Counted from the stretch's first letter, positions 35,994-46,460 are shown. The stretch is DNA of 64,000 bases from Chitinophaga pinensis (GCA_902167325.1 LR632930.1:2728001-2792000), one strand, 5' to 3'. Notes: generated by a model not told the origin, from the letters alone. Numbers and translations: made by a program.

Positions 35994-35997
35994 CCGG

Positions 35998-36031
35998 CAA
36001 AGGTAATCATTCCCCGGCTGCTGCCCGTCAA
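35998..36031 (-). promoter_or_regulatory. promoter of the UPF1-like helicase
   Basis: On the minus strand TTG (36029-36031), 23 bases, then TACCTTTG (35998-36005), ending 4 bases before the ATG. Confidence 0.5.
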
Positions 36032-36087
36032 CCTTTAAGATCATATTAACATCTCTTTATTTATTTTCGGCCCACTGTTTACGCCGT

Positions 36088-36660
36088 ATGCCCCCCGAAC
36101 ATCATCAGCAAATGCCCGATCCCGCTTTATGGGACCTGTGCCGCTCCGGCAACCTGCAGGCCTTTAGCACGCTGTACGACCGCCTTTGGCAGCCGCTTTA
36201 TGAAACGGCCTGGTGGCGCCTGCGCGACGAAGATGCCGCGAAAGACATTGTGCAGGAAACTTTCATTCACTGCTGGCAACAACGCCATACTCTGCTTATC
36301 ACTTCTTCCGTAAAAGCATACTTTCAGTCGGCCATCCGCCGCCGTGTGCTTAATCATCTGCAATCCGCCGCGGCGCGGGAGAAATACACCCGTCTTTCCG
36401 GTGAGCAGCTTCCCTTATTACACCATGACACTTCCGAAACAGTGGAGGTACGTGAGCTGGAAGCGCTTTACCGTAAGCAGCTGGCCCAGCTGCCTCCTGC
36501 CATGCGGGAAGTGTTTACCGACAGCCGGGAACATGGCCTCAGTGTGGCGGAGATCGCGGAGAAAAGGCAATTGTCGCCCCAGACTGTTAAGAACCAGCTT
36601 TCCGGGGCTTTGAAGAAAATGCGGGAAGGATTGGGCAACTGGGCAAAGTTTTTTTTCTAA
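36088..36660 (+). CDS. ECF RNA polymerase sigma factor
   Basis: The second ECF sigma factor of the window (190 aa) has region 2 (LQAFSTLYDRLWQPLYETAWWRLRDEDAAKDIVQETFIHCWQ) and region 4 (LPPAMREVFTDSREHGLSVAEIAEKRQLSPQTVKNQLSGALKKMRE). It is followed by a FecR gene 56 bases later and an STN-containing TonB protein, so it should be their cognate regulator. A second ATG at 36112 is an alternative start. Confidence 0.92.
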   Translation: MPPEHHQQMPDPALWDLCRSGNLQAFSTLYDRLWQPLYETAWWRLRDEDAAKDIVQETFIHCWQQRHTLLITSSVKAYFQSAIRRRVLNHLQSAAAREKYTRLSGEQLPLLHHDTSETVEVRELEALYRKQLAQLPPAMREVFTDSREHGLSVAEIAEKRQLSPQTVKNQLSGALKKMREGLGNWAKFFF

Positions 36661-36716
36661 CCGCATAGTACCAACCCGCATCGGGCACTGTCTATACATC
36701 AGCAAGGAGATAATAC

Positions 36717-37652
36717 ATGGAAGATCCCCGCATCCAGGAGCTACTGGATAAATACGCCGCCAATACCTGCACGCCCGGAGAAACGGACGAACTGCACCGC
36801 TGGTACGATGCTTTCCGGCAGGAGGGCGTATTTACTGCCGGAGCCGGCACGGGCGAAGCGATGAAGGCCGCTGTGTTTGCTGCTATTGGTGTGGAAGCGG
36901 CTCCCCCGGTCCGGAAACGCTACCTGTGGAGATGGACCGCTGCCGCTGCAGTAGCAGTACTGGCTTTGGGTACTTGGTGGTTATTGGAAAATAAGCCACC
37001 CGCTCCCGTAGCTATGGTAGAAATAGTGGCCCCGGCAGGAGACAGTATCCGCACTGTGGAGTTCCCCGACGGTTCCCGTGCGTGGCTCGCCCCCGGATCA
37101 AGGATCCGTTACCGGCAGGGGTTTGATGATGGGAACAGGAAAGTGGAGCTGCCCGACGGACAAGTCATTTTCGAAACAGGCAAAGCCACGGAGCATCCCT
37201 TTACCGTTGTAACCGGGAAGGGCGTGGAAGTGAAGGTGCTGGGTACCGTGTTTACCATTACCTCCTATAAAGAGCTGGCGGAAACGGATGTACATGTTAC
37301 TTCCGGCGCAGTGCAGGTGAGCGATAGTACCGGGATGGTGGAAGTGCTTCGGGCGCAGGAAGGCATCAGTTACATTGTGGGTGCCCCGGTGAAAAAGCAG
37401 CAGCAGCCGGCTCCTGATTTCCGCAACGGGCAGTATACGCTCAGAGATGCGGGCATGCCTTACCTGGCGGCTTATATAAAACGCAAATATGGAGTTACCG
37501 TTGCTTACGATGCACAGGAACTGAAAGATATACGATTCAATATATTCATCGATAAGGAACTAACGCCTGCTGAATTCTTCAATTTGCTGAAAACACTTGG
37601 CGGATTGGATTATGAATTATCAGGCAACACCGTGAGATTTTTCACTTCATAA
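36717..37652 (+). CDS. FecR-type anti-sigma factor
   Basis: This 311-residue protein has a short cytoplasmic part, one transmembrane helix (about 66-85, WTAAAAVAVLALGTWWLL), a periplasmic FecR domain (PDGSRAWLAPGSRIRYRQGF to VLGTVFTI) and a DUF4974-like C-terminus (about 235-305). It pairs with the sigma factor upstream and should be controlled by the STN domain of the receptor at 37744. Confidence 0.92.
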   Translation: MEDPRIQELLDKYAANTCTPGETDELHRWYDAFRQEGVFTAGAGTGEAMKAAVFAAIGVEAAPPVRKRYLWRWTAAAAVAVLALGTWWLLENKPPAPVAMVEIVAPAGDSIRTVEFPDGSRAWLAPGSRIRYRQGFDDGNRKVELPDGQVIFETGKATEHPFTVVTGKGVEVKVLGTVFTITSYKELAETDVHVTSGAVQVSDSTGMVEVLRAQEGISYIVGAPVKKQQQPAPDFRNGQYTLRDAGMPYLAAYIKRKYGVTVAYDAQELKDIRFNIFIDKELTPAEFFNLLKTLGGLDYELSGNTVRFFTS

Positions 37653-37743
37653 CCTTCAAACGATTTTTCAACGATCCGGTAAAACATTCCGGCTGCATAG
37701 CGGCCAGGCCATGTATTGCCTGAATATTCACAAAACGCAAACC

Positions 37744-40335
37744 ATGCGCATTTACCTAACCAGTATGCTGATCCTGTGTTGCCTGGGCCTTTCGGCCCGG
37801 CAATCCGGGAGACTGACGATCTCTTTTCACCGTACCACGCTCGATACGGCCTTCCGTATGCTGGAAGCCAAAACCGGCTGGCACATCTCTTTCGAAGCTT
37901 CCCGTACAAAGGGCATTATGGTAGCCGCACGCACTTTTAAAGATGCCGACCCGGATGCAGTGTTGTCCAGCCTGCTGGCAGGCACGCCACTGGGCTTTAG
38001 GCGGCAGGGCATCAGCGTACTTATTATTCCCCGCCCTGTATCCAAAACCCTCAGCGGCTTTGTGTCTGATGTTGTAAGTGGAGAACGCCTGCCCGGAGTG
38101 GTATTGGCAGTTCCCGATTTCAGGCAGGGCACTGTTTCCAATACGTTCGGGTATTACAGTCTTACCCTGCCGGCAGATTCCCTCCGCCTGCAGATCCAGT
38201 TCATGGGTTACCGCCGCCTCGATACGGTGCTGCTTTTGCAGCCCGATACGCGCCTCAACTTTGCGCTGGAACCCATGAGCCAGGTGCTGGGGGAAGTAAC
38301 GGTAAAGGGTAGTAAGAACGAATCCATTGAGCAAAGCTCGCAGATGAGCCGGATTTCCATACCCATCGCCATGGTAGGCTCCACGCCCCGAATACTGGGA
38401 GAAAAAGACCTGTTCAAAACATTGCAGATGCTGCCCGGAGTTAAGCAGGGTACCGAAGGTACGAGTGCATTGCTGGTAAGAGGTGGTACACCTGATCAGA
38501 ACCTCATCCTGCTCGATGGTGCACCGCTGTACAATCCCATGCACCTCATGGGTATTTTCTCCACTTTCAATACAGCTGCGTTAAAAGATGTAACCCTTTA
38601 CAAAGGCGCTTTTCCAGCACGATATGGTGGCCGCCTTTCATCCGTTGTTGATATTACTACCAAAGATGGTAACCTGCAGAAAATGCATGGTGAAGCCAGT
38701 ATAGGTCTGCTGGCAGCTTCGCTGTCAGTGGAAGGACCGCTGAAGAAAGATAAGACCTCTTTCATCGTATCGGCCCGCCGCTCTTACCCTGATCTTATCG
38801 CCACGCCATTTGTTAAAAAAGGGGAGAAAGCACCGGAGAAGTTCATGCTCAATTTCTATGACATCAATGCCAAACTGCACCACCGTATTTCCGAAAAGGA
38901 TCAGCTCTATCTGAGTATTTACAGCGGGCGCGATCATATGCGCTTTAAGTATAAAGATGTGAAAGATGAGAATGCTCCCAATGATTATTCCATTACCGAT
39001 GCCAATGTAGGCTGGGGGAACCATACCGGTACACTACGCTGGAGCCATGTGTATTCCCCTAAGCTGTTTTCCAATGCCATGCTCATTGGCTCGCGCTACC
39101 GGCTGAAGATCCATAATTATACGGAAGATAAATACGACGGAGAGATCAACGCTAACCGGCAAAAGCTGCATTCCGGGATCGAAGATTATGGTGGTAAGAT
39201 CGATTTCGATTACCGGCCCAACCCGGCGCATACGGTTCGCTTCGGGGCATCTTCCATGTACCGCATTTTTACACCCGGTATCATTTCCCAGAAGCAGACC
39301 GATAACGGTGAGGTAGTGATGGACTCCACCAATTCCAACCAGCGGGTAAGAGGTACTGAGCTGGATGTGTATGCGGAAGACGATTGGGAGATCAGCCCCC
39401 GCTTTAAAGCCAACCTCGGTCTCCATTGGAGTGCCTTTGCCGTGCAGGGGCGTTTCTACCAGTCGCTGCAACCCCGCACCAGTATGCGTTACCTGCTGTC
39501 CGGCAACTGGGCAGTGAAGGCATCCTGGTCACGCATGACGCAATACATTCACCTGCTGGCCAACAACACCCTGTCATTGCCCACAGACCTGTGGGTACCT
39601 GCTACCTCCAGGATCCGCCCGCAGCAGGCAGATCAGTTTGCACTGGGTGTGGCCAAAAACCTGTGGAAAGGGAAATTTGAATTTACTGCCGAAGCGTATT
39701 ACAAGAATATGCGCAACATCATCGAGTATAAGGATGGAGCAGGTTACCTTACCACCGGACTGTCCGACGGCTGGCAGGAACATGTAGCTGCAGGGAAGGG
39801 AGAAGCTTACGGGATGGAATTGCTGCTTCGCAAAACTACCGGACGCTTTACCGGATGGATCGGCTACACCCTGTCGTGGTCAAACCGGCAAATGGACCAG
39901 GTAAGTAATGGGCAGACCTTCCCTTATAAATATGACCGCCGTCACGATCTGCACATCTTGCTGACCTACAAACTCACGAAAGGCATTGAACTCACCGGCA
40001 GCTGGATGTACCAGTCATCCGCACCGTTCACCGTTGCGGTGGGGCGATTCGAGCATGCCGAAGTACCCGGGTATGGTGGTGTGGAACAATTCGCAGGACG
40101 TAACAACATCCGGCTGGTGCCTTATCACCGGCTTGACCTTGGCGCAAATTTCATCAAGCATAAAAAGAACGGAATGACGCGCACCTGGAACGTAAGCGTC
40201 CTGAACGCCTACAACCGTTTTAATCCCTCGTTCGTCGTACAGAACTGGCGCGATGTTGCACCGGGAAAGCTGGAAGTGCGGTCCGTTAATTTCATGCCGG
40301 TTATGCCCAGCATTTCCTATCAACTTAAATGGTAA
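37744..40335 (+). CDS. STN-containing TonB-dependent receptor
   Basis: The 863-residue receptor has a signal peptide (SMLILCCLGLSARQ), an STN domain (about 20-100, ISFHRTTLDTAFRMLEAKTGWHISFEAS), a carboxypeptidase-like domain (about 105-190, SGFVSDVVSGERLPGVVLAVPDF), a plug (about 200-320, LLVRGGTPDQNLILLDGAPLYNPMHLMG) and a barrel. The plug sequence is the type found with DUF4249 lipoproteins rather than SusD, and a DUF4249 gene follows. The ATG at 37744 gives the best signal peptide; the frame starts at 37711. Ligand unknown. Confidence 0.92.
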   Translation: MRIYLTSMLILCCLGLSARQSGRLTISFHRTTLDTAFRMLEAKTGWHISFEASRTKGIMVAARTFKDADPDAVLSSLLAGTPLGFRRQGISVLIIPRPVSKTLSGFVSDVVSGERLPGVVLAVPDFRQGTVSNTFGYYSLTLPADSLRLQIQFMGYRRLDTVLLLQPDTRLNFALEPMSQVLGEVTVKGSKNESIEQSSQMSRISIPIAMVGSTPRILGEKDLFKTLQMLPGVKQGTEGTSALLVRGGTPDQNLILLDGAPLYNPMHLMGIFSTFNTAALKDVTLYKGAFPARYGGRLSSVVDITTKDGNLQKMHGEASIGLLAASLSVEGPLKKDKTSFIVSARRSYPDLIATPFVKKGEKAPEKFMLNFYDINAKLHHRISEKDQLYLSIYSGRDHMRFKYKDVKDENAPNDYSITDANVGWGNHTGTLRWSHVYSPKLFSNAMLIGSRYRLKIHNYTEDKYDGEINANRQKLHSGIEDYGGKIDFDYRPNPAHTVRFGASSMYRIFTPGIISQKQTDNGEVVMDSTNSNQRVRGTELDVYAEDDWEISPRFKANLGLHWSAFAVQGRFYQSLQPRTSMRYLLSGNWAVKASWSRMTQYIHLLANNTLSLPTDLWVPATSRIRPQQADQFALGVAKNLWKGKFEFTAEAYYKNMRNIIEYKDGAGYLTTGLSDGWQEHVAAGKGEAYGMELLLRKTTGRFTGWIGYTLSWSNRQMDQVSNGQTFPYKYDRRHDLHILLTYKLTKGIELTGSWMYQSSAPFTVAVGRFEHAEVPGYGGVEQFAGRNNIRLVPYHRLDLGANFIKHKKNGMTRTWNVSVLNAYNRFNPSFVVQNWRDVAPGKLEVRSVNFMPVMPSISYQLKW

Positions 40336-40340
40336 TGATC

Positions 40341-41204
40341 ATGAAGAAAACATATCTCCTTTACCTGCTGGCGGCGGTTGCTGTGGCAGGTTGTTACAAA
40401 ACGTATGAACTCGAATGGCCGGGAGGGTACACCAAACCGGTGATCAATACTTTCATTCAGCACGACAGCATCCTGAAGGTTACCGTCAGCCACAGCTCCG
40501 CTCCTGAAGAATACCAGGTGTACCACCGGAAAGATGCCACGGTGAAACTCTATGCAGACGGTGTTTACCAGGAAACATTGCAGCCCCGGCAGGTAGCGCA
40601 TGCTATTATATTCTTCAGTCAGCTACCCCTGAGCCGGGGTACACGGTACCTTGTAACTGCTGAAATACCCGGCTTCCCCATGGCAGAGGGAGAGGACATC
40701 ATTCCATCCCCCGTGCCCGGTATAGAGGCCAGCTTCTCCCCAATTATGATGGGCAATTATGTTTCCAACTATCGTATTAAGTTCAGGGTGCATGATAATG
40801 GCGCGGAACATAATTACTACCGCATACGGCTATTTTTCAAAACCACCTTTAACGGGCATACGTATACGACAACCGTCCCGTCAAGACTAACAAACGACGG
40901 TACGGAGAACTGGGAATTATTTGGTGATGATTCAGTAGAAGAGGTGTTGCTCGACGATGCACTTTTCAACGGGCGAAGCCCGCTTTACCAGTTTAAAACG
41001 CATAGCCTCAGTTATGCAGATGAATTTTACCTGGAAGTATCACAGCTCACAAGGGATGCCTACCAGTACTTCCGTTCTGCCGAGCTGCAGCGGAGAAGAC
41101 GGGGGGATGATATAGCCGAGAAAGTAACGGTGCACAGCAATATCCGCAACGGACTGGGTATTGTAGGTGGGATGACCGTACAGTATTTCACTTACAAACC
41201 ATAA
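40341..41204 (+). CDS. DUF4249-family lipoprotein
   Basis: A 287-residue lipoprotein (lipobox AVAVAGC, Cys17) with the typical DUF4249 opening (PGGYTKPVINTFIQHDSILKVTVSHS) and beta-rich body. DUF4249 proteins are encoded right after a special class of STN-TonB receptors, and probably serve as their surface partner in the way SusD serves SusC. The start overlaps the receptor stop region; the ATG at 40341 was chosen over 40329 because it begins the charged n-region. Confidence 0.85.
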   Translation: MKKTYLLYLLAAVAVAGCYKTYELEWPGGYTKPVINTFIQHDSILKVTVSHSSAPEEYQVYHRKDATVKLYADGVYQETLQPRQVAHAIIFFSQLPLSRGTRYLVTAEIPGFPMAEGEDIIPSPVPGIEASFSPIMMGNYVSNYRIKFRVHDNGAEHNYYRIRLFFKTTFNGHTYTTTVPSRLTNDGTENWELFGDDSVEEVLLDDALFNGRSPLYQFKTHSLSYADEFYLEVSQLTRDAYQYFRSAELQRRRRGDDIAEKVTVHSNIRNGLGIVGGMTVQYFTYKP

Positions 41205-41234
41205 ATCAACGCTCAATAAGGTTTAAAACAAGAA

Positions 41235-41264
41235 CGGCGCCCCGGTTCCCCGGAGCGCCGCTTT
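41235..41264 (+). terminator. terminator of the second sigma/FecR locus
   Basis: A strong GC-rich stem (11 bp with one mismatch, TTCC loop) ending in a T run, between the convergent DUF4249 and SusD genes. Confidence 0.75.
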
Positions 41265-41287
41265 TATTTGTAAGCCTTTACAGGATA

Positions 41288-42928
41288 TCAGGGTTTATCC
41301 CACCAGATGGGCTCGTTGATGTAGGTAGGTTTGGCTGCATTGGGATTGGCCTCCAGTACTTTCTGGATGTTGAAGTTGATCTCGTAGCTGGCAATGGCAA
41401 ACCTCCGCGGCCAGTCGGTAGCGTTGGGGTACGCTTCGGGCAATACATGCGACGGGCGCCTCCAGCCTTTGTACACACCGGTGGCCTCGTTGTAGTTGCC
41501 ACCCGCATCCGCACAGAAATTCAAACGGCGAAGGTCTGCCCAGTTTTCAACCGAGTACGACATGGCGATGAACTTCTGGATCATGATATGGCTCAGCGTA
41601 AGCTGCGACGGGTCCTGGATCACGGAGGTACTGGCCAGGAACTGGTCGATGGACGCAGGGGGGATTTTCATGATCGACATATGTGAACGGATCCCTGCTT
41701 TGTAAGCCGTATGTGCTTCCCCCATATGGTTGAGGCGGAAGTGGGCTTCCGCTTCGAGGAAACGCATCTCCGCATTGGTAAGCAGCAACCCCTTGCTGCC
41801 ACGGCGGGTGTAGAACGTACCTGTAGATTGTACCCGGCCCGGCACGGAAGGGTGCGGGGTGGGGCGCAGGAAGATGTAGATGGAATCAGGATTCTTATCG
41901 GTATAGTAACCGTTCTTACTGTCGAAGGAATAACTGGAAGGACCGGATTTGGGAACTTCTGAAGTCATATCCACACCAACCGTGCGGTACTTATTGCCGG
42001 TTGCATCAAATGCACTGGGTACCAGGCTGTCGATACGGGGGTCTACCATGTTAGCCGCGCCGGTAGGGGCACCGGTGTAGTTGTTAAGGATGTAATCCAT
42101 GTACAGTTTGGTAACCCGCGCGGTGGCGGCTACGTTGGTGTATTGCAGTGCTTCCCGGGCGGCGCTTGTTACCGGTGTCTGATCTTCGTATTGCATGATG
42201 GAACTCTGCGCATCGGTCTGTGGAGCATTGGCCAATGCATCCAGTACCGTTTGCGGATTGAAGCCCGCCTTTTTGCTGGTATGGCTCAGGAAGCGGGCTT
42301 TCAGTCCATAGCCCAGCCTGATCCAGTTATCCACGTTCCCTTTATTGAGTACATCGCCTTTAGACAGTGTGGGGGCATTGGGGCCTTGTGACTTTTTCAG
42401 ATCGGCAATGCCTTCATCGAGCAGGGCGAGGATTTTGGTTTGTACCACCGAGCCGTCGTCGAACTTAGGCGTGAGGATGGCGGGATTATCAAATTCCTCA
42501 TAAGGCAGCATGCCGTAGAAATCAGCCAGTGTGCCAAAGCCCCAGGCTTTCATGATCTTACCTGCGCCGATGTAGTGCCAGGCTTCCACCCGGGTAGCTG
42601 CATCGATCATGGGTTGTATGTTCACTGCCGTATTCACATACCAGCATTGCCATGGCCAGTTGGCGCTGGAGGAGTTGGATACCCAACGCGACAGGTTGTA
42701 GTTATTGGCAGAGCCGGTGGTGGAGGTCAGCTGTTGTGCGATGAAAGCGGCACGGGTGCCGGAGCTTTCATATCCGTCAGCGAACTGCGTAATGATAGGC
42801 GGGAGGCGCTGTTCCGCAGTGGGCGCATCGGAGTTGGGCGAATTGGGATTCGTATTCACATCCAGCCATTTCTTACAGGAGGTCAGTGAAATAGCGGTGA
42901 TCCCAAGTATATAGATAATGTTTTTCAT
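41288..42928 (-). CDS. SusD-like outer-membrane lipoprotein
   Basis: The 546-residue lipoprotein (lipobox TAISLTSC, Cys18) has KKWLDVNTNPNSPNSDAPTAEQRLPPIITQFADGYE at the N-terminus, the form of the SusD/RagB nutrient-binding subgroup (SusD-like_2) that starts with a DVNTNPN motif. It lies 11 bases after the SusC stop and forms a transporter pair with it. No enzyme genes accompany the pair, so the ligand is open; a peptide or other non-glycan is possible. Confidence 0.92.
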   Translation of the reverse strand: MKNIIYILGITAISLTSCKKWLDVNTNPNSPNSDAPTAEQRLPPIITQFADGYESSGTRAAFIAQQLTSTTGSANNYNLSRWVSNSSSANWPWQCWYVNTAVNIQPMIDAATRVEAWHYIGAGKIMKAWGFGTLADFYGMLPYEEFDNPAILTPKFDDGSVVQTKILALLDEGIADLKKSQGPNAPTLSKGDVLNKGNVDNWIRLGYGLKARFLSHTSKKAGFNPQTVLDALANAPQTDAQSSIMQYEDQTPVTSAAREALQYTNVAATARVTKLYMDYILNNYTGAPTGAANMVDPRIDSLVPSAFDATGNKYRTVGVDMTSEVPKSGPSSYSFDSKNGYYTDKNPDSIYIFLRPTPHPSVPGRVQSTGTFYTRRGSKGLLLTNAEMRFLEAEAHFRLNHMGEAHTAYKAGIRSHMSIMKIPPASIDQFLASTSVIQDPSQLTLSHIMIQKFIAMSYSVENWADLRRLNFCADAGGNYNEATGVYKGWRRPSHVLPEAYPNATDWPRRFAIASYEINFNIQKVLEANPNAAKPTYINEPIWWDKP

Positions 42929-42939
42929 TCCCTTAGCTT

Positions 42940-45900
42940 TTAAAATTTAACATTCAAACCAATTGCAACGCCGGAGGTAGCCGGTACGCCGCCATAGTCC
43001 ACACCCACAGAGCCACTGCCGATCACACCCGCACCGGCGGCACTGATCTCAGGGTCCATACCGGAATAGTTGGTGAAGAGCGCAAGGTTGGTACCGGTGG
43101 CAGTCAGCGATACGTCTTTGATCCATTTGGCACGGTTCAGCCAGGTTTGGGGTACGTTATAGCTGAGCGATACGGAACGCAGGCGCAGCCAGTTTACTTC
43201 TTCGATAAAGAAAGGGGCGTGGTTGGAATAGATCTCACGGTAGTATTTCTCCGTTTTCACTACTTCACGGGTCACCGATTCATACTTCTTGGTATCGGGG
43301 TTGAGCGACATACCGGTGAAGGTGGTTTTGCTGCCCCTGTCTTCCGTGTTTTTGCTCAGGCCATATGCTACCATGAGCCATTCGGTGCCGTTGTACACGT
43401 CTCCACCCACGCGGAAGTCCCACAGGAAGGAGAGGTTGAATTGTTTGTAGGTAATGCTGTTGTTCAAACCACCCAGCAGTTTGGGTTCACGGTTGCCCAC
43501 ATTGGAAGTGGTGAGGGCTGACGTGAGGGGGTAACCGGTTTTCCAGTCGAGCAGCAGGTTGCCGTCAGCATCGTGCTGCCATTGTGAGCCGCTAAGGCCC
43601 ATGAAATTACCGCCGTCGAAGGACGCCGCTTTGGCGTTGCCTACCTGTACATCGGTTACATACAGGATGGGAATGGAGCCGGGGAGGGATTTCACTTTGC
43701 CCTTGTTCTTCGACATGTTCAGCATTACATCCCAGTTGAAGTCGCGCTTCTTGATGGGTGTTGCATTGATGCTTACTTCAATACCACGGTTCTCGATCTC
43801 GCCGGTATTCACGAAGCTGAGGATGTAGCCGGTGGCGTTGGATACGCGGGGCTGCAGGATCTGGTCGCGGCTGTTGTTGATGTAATATGCCACATCAAGC
43901 CCGATGCGGTTGTTGAGGAAGCGCAGCTCCGTACCGATCTCGGTGGAGGTAGTGGTTTCCGGTTTCATGTTGGGATTACCGCGCGTCCACTCATTGCGGA
44001 AGCCGCCGCCGATGGTAAGCTCGTAAGGCTTGAGGTAGGTAGCGGTTTGATAAGCGGGGGCCACTTTACCCACCTGCGCCCAGCTGGTGCGGATCTTACC
44101 GAAGGAAAGGATGCTGCTCTTTGGCATCAGCTCGGTGAACACGAGGCTGCCGCTAAGGGCGGGGTAGAAGAACGACCAGTTATCGGGCATCAGGGTGGAG
44201 GTCCAGTCGTTACGGCCCGTGGCGCTGAGGAAAGCGAAGTTCTTGTACGACAGGCGAAGGTCGCCATACACACCCACGAGGCGCGTGCGGATCAGGCTCT
44301 CATTGAAATACTGGTTTTGCTTATCGGCGTTGTTGATGGAATAGAAGCCCGGCACGAGGAAGTTCTCTGCACGGTTGCTGACCGACTTCTTCCAGTAATC
44401 TTCCGTGGTGGTACCCACGAGGAAGTTCACGTCAAAATCCTTCTTAATGGTTTTGTGGAAATTGAGCATGAAGTTGGAATTCACGTAGTTGAACACCTGG
44501 TCGCTTTGCGACAGCATCCCGTTCTGCCAGGCCGGCTTAACAGACGAACCTTCGGAAATAAGACTGCGGTACTGCGTGGTGTAATTATCGATCCCGAGGC
44601 GGTAAGTAGCATCCAGCCAGTCGGTGATTTTAATGTTAGTATAAACGCTCCCGATCACACGGGTATTTTTATCGCCCTGCGGGTTGCGGTACAGTACCCA
44701 GTAAGGGTTGTCGATATCATCGTCAAGGGAAAGGCCGGGCAGCAGGCGGCGTTTGGTACCAGTAGGCGTGAGCCAGTTCTTCATTTCATCGCTGCGCGGC
44801 CAGGCGATGATGCTTTCCATATATCCGGAGCCGTTAGCACCCCACAGGCCGGAGCCGGTGAGGGTTTTCTGCGTGGCGCTGCGGGCATAGGAAGCATTTA
44901 CGCCGAATGTGAAGCGTCCGATCTTCTGCTCCCCGTTGAAACGGATCGTACTGCGTTTATAGTCTGTAGTGCGGATAATACCCGACTGCTGCAGGTTGGA
45001 GGCAGAGAGGAAGAAATTACCGGTTTTGTTGCCGCCGGAAACGGTGAGGGCATTATCGTAGGCATTGGCGGTTTTGAAGAAATCGCCGAGGTTATCGTAT
45101 ACCGGTTCGCCATCCTTAAACGTATCGCCCCAGGAGCGGGTGGTTTGGGTGATGGGAGTACCATTGAGGTAAGAACCCTGGCGGTATTTGCTCTGCTGTT
45201 TAGGCAGGCGGTTCACCCAGTTGGTGAGGTAGCGCGAGGTAAGCGAAGCGCTCACGGCACCGTCCTGTCCTTTTTTGGTGGTGATCACGATTGCGCCGTT
45301 GGCTGCGCGGATGCCATAGAGGGCCGCCGCAGCCGGACCTTTCAACACAGAAATGCTCTCCACATCTTCCGGGTTAATGTCCATGGCGCGGTTGCTGTTG
45401 GTGGTAGAAAGGTTCACGGAGCCGTCGAAGGCGCTGTTATCGCCCTGGCCGGTAGAGTTGTCGATGGGCATACCGTCGATCACAAAGAGAGGCTGGTTAT
45501 CGCGTTCGAGGGAAGTGCCGCCGCGGATCACGATGGAGGCGGAGGAACCGGGGGCGCCACCGGAATTGGTGACATTGATACCCGCGATCTTACCGTTGAG
45601 GGAGTTGATTAGGTTGGGGTCTTTGTTTTTCAGCAGCTCGGCAGATTTGATCTCCTGTACGGAGTACCCCAGCGCTTTGCGCTCTTTCTTAATACCCATA
45701 GCGGTAACCACCACTTCGTTGAGCGCGCTGGAGGTGGCTTCGAGGATGATGCGGAGCTGATCATCGTTTCCGATCACCACATCCCGAGTAACGTAACCGA
45801 TGAAGGAGAATTCCAGGGTTTCACCTTTGGCCGCCTGGATGGCGAACTGGCCCGAAGGGGTAGACTGGGCATAGCGGGTAGTGCCTTTGATCCGGATAGA

Positions 45901-46035
45901 GACGCCGGGCATAGGGGTACCGTCGTCAGACAATACGGCTCCCGTAATGGCTTTTTGCTGCTGTGCCCGGGAGGCGAGGGGCAGCAAACACAGTATTAAC
46001 GACAGCGCCGTTAATACCCTGAGCATGTTTCTCAT
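42940..46035 (-). CDS. SusC/RagA-type TonB-dependent transporter
   Basis: A 1031-residue transporter without STN domain: signal peptide (LTALSLILCLLPLASRAQ), carboxypeptidase-like domain (about 30-105, ITGAVLSDDGTPMPGVSIRIKGT), plug with the SusC signature (GYSVQEIKSAELLKNKDPNLINSLNGKIAGINV, IRGGTSLERDNQPLFVIDGMP, LKGPAAAALYGIRAANGAIVITTKKG) and a long barrel. It lacks a linked sigma/FecR pair; the divergent MarR gene at 46461 is a candidate regulator. It is the first gene of a two-gene unit. Confidence 0.94.
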   Translation of the reverse strand: MRNMLRVLTALSLILCLLPLASRAQQQKAITGAVLSDDGTPMPGVSIRIKGTTRYAQSTPSGQFAIQAAKGETLEFSFIGYVTRDVVIGNDDQLRIILEATSSALNEVVVTAMGIKKERKALGYSVQEIKSAELLKNKDPNLINSLNGKIAGINVTNSGGAPGSSASIVIRGGTSLERDNQPLFVIDGMPIDNSTGQGDNSAFDGSVNLSTTNSNRAMDINPEDVESISVLKGPAAAALYGIRAANGAIVITTKKGQDGAVSASLTSRYLTNWVNRLPKQQSKYRQGSYLNGTPITQTTRSWGDTFKDGEPVYDNLGDFFKTANAYDNALTVSGGNKTGNFFLSASNLQQSGIIRTTDYKRSTIRFNGEQKIGRFTFGVNASYARSATQKTLTGSGLWGANGSGYMESIIAWPRSDEMKNWLTPTGTKRRLLPGLSLDDDIDNPYWVLYRNPQGDKNTRVIGSVYTNIKITDWLDATYRLGIDNYTTQYRSLISEGSSVKPAWQNGMLSQSDQVFNYVNSNFMLNFHKTIKKDFDVNFLVGTTTEDYWKKSVSNRAENFLVPGFYSINNADKQNQYFNESLIRTRLVGVYGDLRLSYKNFAFLSATGRNDWTSTLMPDNWSFFYPALSGSLVFTELMPKSSILSFGKIRTSWAQVGKVAPAYQTATYLKPYELTIGGGFRNEWTRGNPNMKPETTTSTEIGTELRFLNNRIGLDVAYYINNSRDQILQPRVSNATGYILSFVNTGEIENRGIEVSINATPIKKRDFNWDVMLNMSKNKGKVKSLPGSIPILYVTDVQVGNAKAASFDGGNFMGLSGSQWQHDADGNLLLDWKTGYPLTSALTTSNVGNREPKLLGGLNNSITYKQFNLSFLWDFRVGGDVYNGTEWLMVAYGLSKNTEDRGSKTTFTGMSLNPDTKKYESVTREVVKTEKYYREIYSNHAPFFIEEVNWLRLRSVSLSYNVPQTWLNRAKWIKDVSLTATGTNLALFTNYSGMDPEISAAGAGVIGSGSVGVDYGGVPATSGVAIGLNVKF

Positions 46036-46444
46036 GGTAGCTGATTTTGTGAAGGATTTACAATTGGTCGATAAATAAGTAACTAAGGATGCTTTACGGC
46101 ATAAGGGTGTCTTCCCGTCAGGGCGTGTGCGTTTTGAATTTCCAGTTTGTTATGGAATAGCGATTTTGATTTTGATAATTAATTTGGTACAATTAGATCC
46201 TGGAATAAGCTTCTTAAACTGACGATTTCCGAAAAAACAGGTCCCTTAATAGATTAGCTGATTATGGCTCTAATATAAGCGCAAAAAGGAGCAAATTCAC
46301 CCGCAAGGGATTATTTTTTATTACATAAACTTGCGAATTGATTTCGGGCGCTTTACTTTTATTGCATGAAACCCCTATTGGCCACCGTGCCGCATTACCC
46401 AAAATTGCATCTCATTGATAATGAATGTATTCAAATTCACCTCC
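46036..46444. other. divergent SusC/marR regulatory region
   Basis: This AT-rich gap of about 410 bases separates the divergent SusC and MarR genes. Apart from the marR -7 element I see no clear promoter, operator palindrome or terminator. A SusC promoter must lie here but does not match TAnnTTTG exactly. Confidence 0.4.
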
Positions 46445-46452
46445 TACCTTTG
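46445..46452 (+). promoter_or_regulatory. -7 element TACCTTTG of marR
   Basis: An exact TAnnTTTG match ends 8 bases before the ATG at 46461. Confidence 0.45.
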
Positions 46453-46460
46453 CAATCGAT

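Noticed and set aside
44047..45612. 521-codon plus-strand open frame inside the second SusC
   Set aside because: It is the antisense shadow of an intact SusC plug and barrel; no signal, domain or ribosome-binding context.
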